13,973 nucleotides of DNA from Clostridia bacterium (GTDB lineage Bacteria > Bacillota > Clostridia > Monoglobales > Monoglobaceae): assembly GCA_017409915.1 (NCBI GenBank), contig JAFQRU010000097.1:1-13973 (forward strand), in the 5' to 3' direction. Both the position numbers and the translations under genes were made by a program. The notes below the pieces were generated by a model. That model saw only the letters and a program-made list of their open reading frames with translations. It did no database searches and was not told the DNA's origin. Numbering within the stretch: position 1 is the first letter of the stretch; each line of letters begins with the position of its first letter. Positions 6,928 to 11,904 of the stretch are shown here, piece by piece.

Positions 6928-7067
6928 GCCAAACTAATTTAATAATTTTTTGAAACGGGGTATTTTCATACTCTTTTTTGGGTATATCAATTATATGGAT
7001 TTGATAAAAATGCAAATTCCTTTGAATTGGTATGCCCTTTGCTCCGTTCAAATTAAATTAGTTTGGC
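6928..7067 (+). ncRNA. Unassigned structured RNA (rod-shaped leader or free small RNA)
   Basis: The 140 bases fold back on themselves. Bases 6928-6943 pair perfectly with 7052-7067 (16 bp). After a 6-base bulge, 6950-6958 pairs with 7044-7051 (8 bp, one bulged A). An asymmetric bubble follows (about 21 bases on the left, 6 on the right). Bases 6980-6992 then pair with 7025-7037 (13 bp, two G-T). An apical stem of 6997-7003 with 7013-7020 is closed by a 9-base loop. The left side of the bubble can form a small local hairpin (6959-6963 with 6968-6972). The first paired base coincides with the predicted transcription start. A terminator lies 24 bases downstream, giving an RNA of about 190-195 nt. 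The shape, a rod with a central bubble and paired ends, recalls 6S RNA, but I see no recognisable 6S or riboswitch consensus sequence. It may instead be a cis-acting leader of the following gene. This same block also accounts for most of the 306-base gap between coding genes. Confidence 0.6.
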
Positions 7068-7090
7068 GACTATCGGAGTTTGCGTTTTTT

Positions 7091-7125
7091 ATGCGTCTAC
7101 TTCGGTAGGCGCATTTTTTATTTTT
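7091..7125 (+). terminator. Intrinsic terminator between the structured RNA and the phosphoesterase gene
   Basis: Arms 7091-7100 and 7105-7114 pair over 10 positions (one wobble) around a TTCG tetraloop, followed by TTTTTATTTTT. It lies downstream of the promoter and just before the ribosome-binding site (GGGGG, 7126-7130) of the next gene, so that gene is reached only by read-through or from a promoter not seen. Confidence 0.88.
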
Positions 7126-7137
7126 GGGGGCAAAGGC

Positions 7138-8793
7138 ATGAAGAGAAAAAACGGTTTTATTATACTATCAGTAATTTTTTTATTGTTATTATTTATGATT
7201 ACTGCATCGGCAAATGAAGGTATAAGAGTATATTTGGACGGAGAACTTTTAAACTTTGAGGTTCCTCCAATGGTTAAGGATGAAAGAACACTGGTCCCTA
7301 TGCGGACAATATTTGAAAAATTAGGTGCAACAGTTGAGTGGGAACAAACCACGCAAACGGCAAAAGCGACAAAAGACTCTATTTCTGTTGGCATCACGAT
7401 TGGTAGCGGGAAGATGATGCGGATTGATTCTGATAAGGCGGAAGTTTATAACTTGGATGTGCCGGCGATGGCTGTAAACGGAAGAACGCTGATACCTTTA
7501 AGAGCAGTAAGCGAAGCCTTTTTATGTGAGGTCGAGTGGGATGGGAGAGATAAAACGATTTACATTGATACTGAGAAAAACAATCCTGATTCTATAAATG
7601 AAGACCAATTGTTATATTCGTACGGCGTATTGTCGGATTTACATTTAGATACCAACACTTCCGATTTATATAACAGCAATTCTGTTGCAAAATTTCAAAA
7701 TGCTTTGGAATTTTTTAATTCATATGGGTGTAAGTATACATTTATTGCAGGCGATATAACAGACAATGGGAAAAATTCAGAATTTGAAAAGTATGTTGAA
7801 ATAAGGGATAAATATAAAGGGAATATGCAAGTATTTGCTGTTACGGGTAATCACGAAGCTTCCAGCTCAAAAACATATTCCAGTAAATTGGCAGACTCTA
7901 ATTGTATAGCTTATAATATTTATAACAAAATAGGAAATCATCTATTTTATTATATTGAAAATGGCAAGTATACATATTGGAATTTATCAGAAGGGAATTA
8001 TACAACCGAAACCGCTGAAACTATAACAATTGAAGATCCGTCAATTGTTCTTCCTGAAAATGATGTCTATATTTTCTTAGGTATTTTGGGAGATGGAGGT
8101 GGATTTTGGAATGAATCTTTACAGTGGATATATGAAACTTTTGAAAAAAACAAGGATAAAAGATGTTTTGTTTTTGAACACCTTAGAGCAGAATATGCCG
8201 AAAGTACTGTAAATGGAGTTATGACTAATGATATTTATAGCTCTTATGTATCAGGGAATCAGACGGGGTTATATCTTAAACCTATGTGGGGGCATGGGAA
8301 ATGGTATCCTGCTACTCATACTTTAGAATCGCTATTCGCCCACTATACAAATATAGTCTGGTTTCATGGACATAGTCATCATTCGGCAGATACAAGTAAA
8401 TATGAGGGCTTCCCTAGATACTCCGTAGGGAATGTGGATTCTCATTTTGGAAATGCTTATGAAACTTCAAACCCATCAGCCTCGGCTAATAATACAAAGT
8501 GGACTTGGTCTGTTCATGTTCCTGCGACTGTTGAAATGAGAGAGGCGGTAGATGGCTCACTATACAGGAATAAAAACCATTCTGAAGGATTGATCGTTGA
8601 TGTTTATGCAAATAAAATTGTCCTAAAATATGTAACCTTTACTAATAACAAAGGCGTTACATTTATAAATAAAGTTATGGAGAACTCAATAGAAACCCTT
8701 GATACAACGTTGGATCGAATCAGAAATTATATTCCTCCTAATGTAATGGTGAGGAGTAAAGAAACAACAATTATAAAGCCAATAAGCAAATAA
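7138..8793 (+). CDS. Secreted metallophosphoesterase with copper-amine-oxidase-N-type domain
   Basis: 551 residues from the ATG at 7138. The frame can be read back to a TTG at 7063, but only through the terminator, and the chosen start gives a clean signal peptide: basic MKRKN, a hydrophobic core at 6-21 and a predicted cut after ASA (25/26). Residues 28-145 hold the copper amine oxidase N-terminal-like domain, with the repeated pattern VPPMVKDERTLVPMRTIFEKLGATVEW and VPAMAVNGRTLIPLRAVSEAF, common in clostridial surface proteins. Residues 160-420 are a calcineurin-like phosphoesterase with the full metal set: Asp167-x-His169 (SDLHL), Asp206 (GDITDN), Asn238-His239 (GNHE), His348 and His410/412/414 (HGHSHH). 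The C-terminal 130 residues are of unknown fold. The substrate is unknown; it should act outside the cell. It is AT-richer than its neighbours, possibly a later acquisition. It is preceded by a structured leader and terminator. Confidence 0.85.
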   Translation: MKRKNGFIILSVIFLLLLFMITASANEGIRVYLDGELLNFEVPPMVKDERTLVPMRTIFEKLGATVEWEQTTQTAKATKDSISVGITIGSGKMMRIDSDKAEVYNLDVPAMAVNGRTLIPLRAVSEAFLCEVEWDGRDKTIYIDTEKNNPDSINEDQLLYSYGVLSDLHLDTNTSDLYNSNSVAKFQNALEFFNSYGCKYTFIAGDITDNGKNSEFEKYVEIRDKYKGNMQVFAVTGNHEASSSKTYSSKLADSNCIAYNIYNKIGNHLFYYIENGKYTYWNLSEGNYTTETAETITIEDPSIVLPENDVYIFLGILGDGGGFWNESLQWIYETFEKNKDKRCFVFEHLRAEYAESTVNGVMTNDIYSSYVSGNQTGLYLKPMWGHGKWYPATHTLESLFAHYTNIVWFHGHSHHSADTSKYEGFPRYSVGNVDSHFGNAYETSNPSASANNTKWTWSVHVPATVEMREAVDGSLYRNKNHSEGLIVDVYANKIVLKYVTFTNNKGVTFINKVMENSIETLDTTLDRIRNYIPPNVMVRSKETTIIKPISK

Positions 8794-8833
8794 AACTCAA
8801 AAGACCGTAGCCGAGGCTACGATCTTTTGAGTT
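8794..8833. terminator. Probable bidirectional terminator between convergent genes
   Basis: A 40-base near-palindrome: arms 8794-8812 and 8815-8833 match over 19 positions with one C/A mismatch. The inner stem followed by ATCTTTT can serve the + strand gene. On the - strand the whole stem is followed by TTATTTGCTT and lies 41 bases past the spo0A stop. Confidence 0.8.
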
Positions 8834-8873
8834 AAGGATGAAACTTATGCAATAAAATAATGACTATTACACT

Positions 8874-9650
8874 CTAACTTGCGTTTTTGATTTGGAGACG
8901 GAGGCGGTCGGCAATCATTGCGATAAATTCAGAGTTGGTTGGCTTTCCTTTGGTGTTTGCAACGGTGTAGCCGAAAATGGAGTTTAAAACCTCTGTGTCC
9001 CCTCTGTCCCAGGCAACCTCGATTGCGTGGCGGATTGCCCGCTCTACCCGGCTTGAAGTTGTGCCAAAATCCTTTGCAACAGTTGGGTAAAGCTTTTTGG
9101 TTATGGAGTTTATAACATCAAGATTTTCAACAACAAGCATTATTGCGTGGCGAAGATACTGATAGCCTTTAATGTGAGCAGGGATGCCGATTTCATGGAT
9201 GGTCTTGGTTACCATGGTTTCAATGTCAAGGGCGGCTACTCGGCTTTTTCCAATAATCTTTCCAACGGCGTCTTCTTCGGAGTGGAAAAGTTTAATTGTG
9301 CTTATAAGGCTCTCAATATTAAGAGGTTTAACCATATAATATTCAGCTCCAAGGTCAATACAGCTCTGAGCAATCTTCTCCTTTTTAATAGAGGAAGAAA
9401 TAATAACCATTGGTCCGTTTCCCTGCTTATTTCTCAGTCTTTCCAGAACTCCCATACCGTCAAGAGATGGAAGAATAAGGTCCATAATGAGAACATCAGG
9501 CTTTAAAAGCTCAACCTTTTCCAAAACTTCAAAACCGTCGCTGACAAGAGCGCAAACCGAAAAATGATAATCAGCTTCAAGTTGCTTTCTGATCATCTCC
9601 CCATAGCTTCTTTCGTTGTCTGCAATAAGAACTTTTATCTGTTTCTCCAT
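8874..9650 (-). CDS. spo0A: Sporulation master regulator Spo0A
   Basis: 258 residues from the ATG at 9650, chosen because AAAAGGAG (- strand, 9661-9668) lies 10 bases upstream. An in-frame TTG at 9680 has no such site and would precede it. The receiver domain (1-125) has Asp11 with Glu13, the phosphoacceptor Asp57 (IMDLILPSLDG), Ser85-Ser87 near the switch position and Lys108 (VKPL). The C-terminal DNA-binding domain (about 145-258) contains IHEIGIPAHIKGYQYLRHAI, SRVERAIRHAIEVAWDRG and PTNSEFIAMIADRLRL, which are diagnostic of Spo0A rather than another response regulator. When phosphorylated it binds 0A boxes and controls entry into sporulation and related developmental genes. It is a single-gene transcription unit with its own promoter. 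In many Clostridia spoIVB lies directly upstream; here gatD does. Confidence 0.97.
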   Translation of the reverse strand: MEKQIKVLIADNERSYGEMIRKQLEADYHFSVCALVSDGFEVLEKVELLKPDVLIMDLILPSLDGMGVLERLRNKQGNGPMVIISSSIKKEKIAQSCIDLGAEYYMVKPLNIESLISTIKLFHSEEDAVGKIIGKSRVAALDIETMVTKTIHEIGIPAHIKGYQYLRHAIMLVVENLDVINSITKKLYPTVAKDFGTTSSRVERAIRHAIEVAWDRGDTEVLNSIFGYTVANTKGKPTNSEFIAMIADRLRLQIKNAS

Positions 9651-9700
9651 TTTAACAATTCTCCTTTTATATTTTTCCAAAATTTTCCAATTACAATTAG

Positions 9701-9730
9701 ATTATAAACCCAATTACCAAAATTTGTCAA
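9701..9730 (-). promoter_or_regulatory. spo0A promoter, fully consensus sigma-A elements
   Basis: On the - strand TTGACA (9725-9730) and TATAAT (9701-9706) are both exact matches, separated by 18 bases. An A/T-tract region at 9731-9765 directly upstream could act as an UP element. The predicted start is near 9694, giving a leader of about 45 bases. Confidence 0.85.
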
Positions 9731-9779
9731 TAGGTTTTTAAAAAATTTTTGGAAAAATTTTTTTAGATATTGTTGTTGC

Positions 9780-9786
9780 TGTCGAA
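9780..9786 (+). promoter_or_regulatory. Candidate Spo0A-binding 0A box
   Basis: An exact TGTCGAA, the core of the 0A box, lies on the + strand about 50 bases upstream of the spo0A -35 element. It overlaps the tail of the gatD terminator. It may allow autoregulation, but its distance (about 90 bases from the predicted start) is greater than typical for a direct activator site. Confidence 0.4.
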
Positions 9787-9811
9787 AAAAAGCACAATAT
9801 CTTGTGCTTTT
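9785..9811 (-). terminator. Intrinsic terminator after gatD
   Basis: On the - strand the arms (9802-9811 and 9788-9797) form a perfect 10-bp stem around a GATA loop, followed by T residues to 9785. It lies 16 bases past the gatD stop and separates murT-gatD from spo0A. Confidence 0.88.
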
Positions 9812-9827
9812 GTCGTTATTTGCAGTA

Positions 9828-10556
9828 TTAAATTGAGAAGTTCTCTATAATGTAATTTCTTGCCTTATCTTCCAAGGTATCATCAAGAGGAGCAAGGGAA
9901 GAAAAGCCTTCATATTTCCTTTTAAGGGCTCTTTCTAGGATGCTGTCGCAAAGAACAGGGTTCTTGGGAAGAAGAGGACCGTGGAGATAAGTTCCTATAA
10001 GATTTTTATAGATAACGCCCTCAAAACCGCTCTCGCCGTCGTTGCCGTGACCAGCCAGAACTTTGCCCAGCGGAGTGTGGTTTTTTATATCTGTCCGTCC
10101 GCCGTGGTTTTCAAAGCCTGCGATTTTACCAAACTCGTCGCTTTCTAAAATAACATTCCCTATAAGGCGGTTTTTCTCATCGGAAACTGTTGTTATATCC
10201 AAAATTTCCATTCCCGCAATCTCGTTTTGGGAGGTCTTATAGTATTTCCCCATGAGCTGATATCCTCCGCACACGCAGAGCATAGCCCCATCATTTTCTA
10301 TATAGGTTTTAAGCTCTTCTTTATAAGCGGATAAAAGGTTGCTGACGGTTTCCATTTCTCTGTCTGCCCCACCACCTAAGAAAATAATATCTGCATTTTC
10401 AAAGTCAATTTTGTTTTCCGATGCTGTTATATCAATAATATTTGCTCCAATATTCCGCCAGAGAAGGCGCATTTTAAGAGCTTCCATATTTCCCTTGTCC
10501 CCATAGAGATTTAAAAGGTCAGGATAAAGATGAACAATATTTAAAGAATATTCCAT
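9828..10556 (-). CDS. gatD: Lipid II isoglutaminyl synthase, glutamine amidotransferase subunit GatD
   Basis: 242 residues, a class I (CobB/CobQ-like) glutamine amidotransferase. The N-terminus HLYPDLLNLYGDKGN (9-23) is typical of GatD. The nucleophile is Cys96 in VCGGYQLMG, and His192 in TYLHGPLLPKNP is the catalytic His. The protein releases ammonia from glutamine and passes it to MurT, which amidates the D-glutamate of the peptidoglycan stem in lipid II; this acts on the cytoplasmic side of the membrane. Its start codon overlaps the murT stop by one base (TAATG), consistent with the obligate complex. The length matches the family (about 240). Confidence 0.95.
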   Translation of the reverse strand: MEYSLNIVHLYPDLLNLYGDKGNMEALKMRLLWRNIGANIIDITASENKIDFENADIIFLGGGADREMETVSNLLSAYKEELKTYIENDGAMLCVCGGYQLMGKYYKTSQNEIAGMEILDITTVSDEKNRLIGNVILESDEFGKIAGFENHGGRTDIKNHTPLGKVLAGHGNDGESGFEGVIYKNLIGTYLHGPLLPKNPVLCDSILERALKRKYEGFSSLAPLDDTLEDKARNYIIENFSI

Positions 10557-11887
10557 TATTTTTTCTCCTCCTTTTCACCTTTAAGGCCAAGCAGAATATT
10601 TTGTGTCCCGAAAAGAGCGGTATAGTTTACCAGAACATAGCAAACCTCGCTGTCAGTTTCAAGGCAGGATAAAATTGACTCTTTCATATCAAAAGTAATT
10701 TTATCAATTTTAATACCTGAATATTTAAAACGAAGGGCAAGGTCATAGGCCCTTTTTCCGCTTATTGAAAGGGTGTTAAAGGTCTCGTCATTAAGCCTTT
10801 CAAAATCAACATCCCAAAGCCAGGAAACATCCATTCCGTCACTTGGCTCAGCATTTACGGCGATGATAATGTCCTTCTTGCGCTTGTCGGTTAAAACTGT
10901 TTCAATCGCCTGATTAAACCCTGCGGGATTTTTGGCAAGGTTTAAAATAACGCTCTTTCCAAGGTCAATCTCTTCCATACGGCCAATCTGTGGCTTGTAG
11001 TCAGAGAGAAGATTATTGAAATTCTCGCTCTTCGTCCCTAAAAGGCTCATAAGAGAGAAAACGGCGAGAACATTATAAATGTTATAAAAGCCTCGGTAGT
11101 TTAAGTTTACCTGGTTTCCGTTTACAGTAAAGGAAAGTCCGTTTTCAAGGCTTACATCCTTTGCCTCAAAGTCGATTTTGTTTCTCTTGTTTTCGCAGTT
11201 TGTGCAGCAGTAATCCCCAAGCTGACCGTAGTGGTAATAATTATAGGAAAGAGGCGCTCCGCAAACTGTGCAGAACTGGCCGTCCCTTGTTTCGCTGTTT
11301 TGAGAGAGGACCTGCTCACTTATGCCAAAATAGGAAGCGTCGCGACCTTTCCCGAGCTGAGCGGTTATAGGGTCGTCGCCGTTTAGGATAAGCTTGGCAT
11401 TAGGGGCTTTATCGATTGCAGACTTAACAAGCTTTACGGTTGTTTCAAGCTCGCCGTAGCGGTCAAGTTGGTCCCTGAAAAGATTGGTAACAATTATATA
11501 GTCAGGGGTTATATGGTCAAAAACTTTAACCGCAAAGGCTTCATCAATTTCAAAGCAGGCATAGTCCGCCTTGAATTTCCCGAAAAGGTTACAGCTGTCT
11601 GAAAAAACCGTTGCAACACCGCTTAGCATATTCGCCCCGAGAGTGTTGCAGAGAACAGAGTGTCCGCATTTTAAAAGGGAGGCATAAACTAAGTTGTTAG
11701 TTGTGGTTTTGCCGTTTGTTCCGCAGGTTACGATAACCTTTCCCGTAATATTCTTTTTAAGCCTTTTTATCATATCGGGGCAGATTTTAAGGGCAACTGC
11801 TCCGGGAGTTGAGGAGGATTTCTTCCCCATTATTTTCCCCAGAAGTGAAGCCATCTTTGCCGCCCAGACTGCAAGTATAAGTCGCAT
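10556..11887 (-). CDS. murT: Lipid II isoglutaminyl synthase, MurT subunit
   Basis: 443 residues, the usual length. A Mur-ligase-type ATP-binding loop TCGTNGKTTT (54-63) lies in the central domain. FEIDEA (112-117) and TNLFRDQLDRYGE (134-146) are Mur-ligase/MurT hallmarks. A four-Cys zinc ribbon (Cys206, Cys209, Cys228, Cys231) interrupts the central domain as in characterised MurT. The C-terminal DUF1727 domain, with LNLAKNPAGFNQAI, binds GatD. MurT activates the D-Glu carboxylate of lipid II with ATP and uses GatD-derived ammonia. The dnaE stop is 17 bases upstream, so the pair is probably co-transcribed with dnaE as no terminator or strong promoter is visible between them. AAAGGAC precedes the ATG. 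Confidence 0.95.
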   Translation of the reverse strand: MRLILAVWAAKMASLLGKIMGKKSSSTPGAVALKICPDMIKRLKKNITGKVIVTCGTNGKTTTNNLVYASLLKCGHSVLCNTLGANMLSGVATVFSDSCNLFGKFKADYACFEIDEAFAVKVFDHITPDYIIVTNLFRDQLDRYGELETTVKLVKSAIDKAPNAKLILNGDDPITAQLGKGRDASYFGISEQVLSQNSETRDGQFCTVCGAPLSYNYYHYGQLGDYCCTNCENKRNKIDFEAKDVSLENGLSFTVNGNQVNLNYRGFYNIYNVLAVFSLMSLLGTKSENFNNLLSDYKPQIGRMEEIDLGKSVILNLAKNPAGFNQAIETVLTDKRKKDIIIAVNAEPSDGMDVSWLWDVDFERLNDETFNTLSISGKRAYDLALRFKYSGIKIDKITFDMKESILSCLETDSEVCYVLVNYTALFGTQNILLGLKGEKEEKK

Positions 11888-11904
11888 AGGTTTTGTCCTT
11901 TCCC

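Noticed and set aside
6928..7067. Integron attC-like site (GCCAAAC...GTTTGGC ends)
   Set aside because: The end boxes miss the attC consensus (RYYYAAC/GTTRRRY) at the fourth position, the outer stem is perfectly paired without attC-like extrahelical bases, and no integrase or cassette is nearby.
6928..7067. Small inverted-repeat transposable element (MITE) with 16-bp terminal repeats
   Set aside because: No target-site duplication is seen (flanks AAATT and GACTA differ), and internal stems pair along nearly the whole length from the predicted transcription start, favouring an RNA. Not fully excluded without copies elsewhere in the genome.
6995..7108. Short ORF (about 37 codons) within the leader, possible leader peptide
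   Set aside because: No ribosome-binding site upstream of its ATG, it runs through the predicted stem and the terminator, and it has no run of regulatory codons.
7063..7137. N-terminal extension of the phosphoesterase from a TTG
   Set aside because: It would be encoded by the terminator hairpin and would mask a proper signal peptide; the ATG at 7138 has a G-rich site upstream.
6863..7137. c-di-GMP, cobalamin, T-box or purine riboswitch upstream of the surface protein
   Set aside because: None of the conserved core sequences of these classes can be found by eye; covariance search would be decisive.
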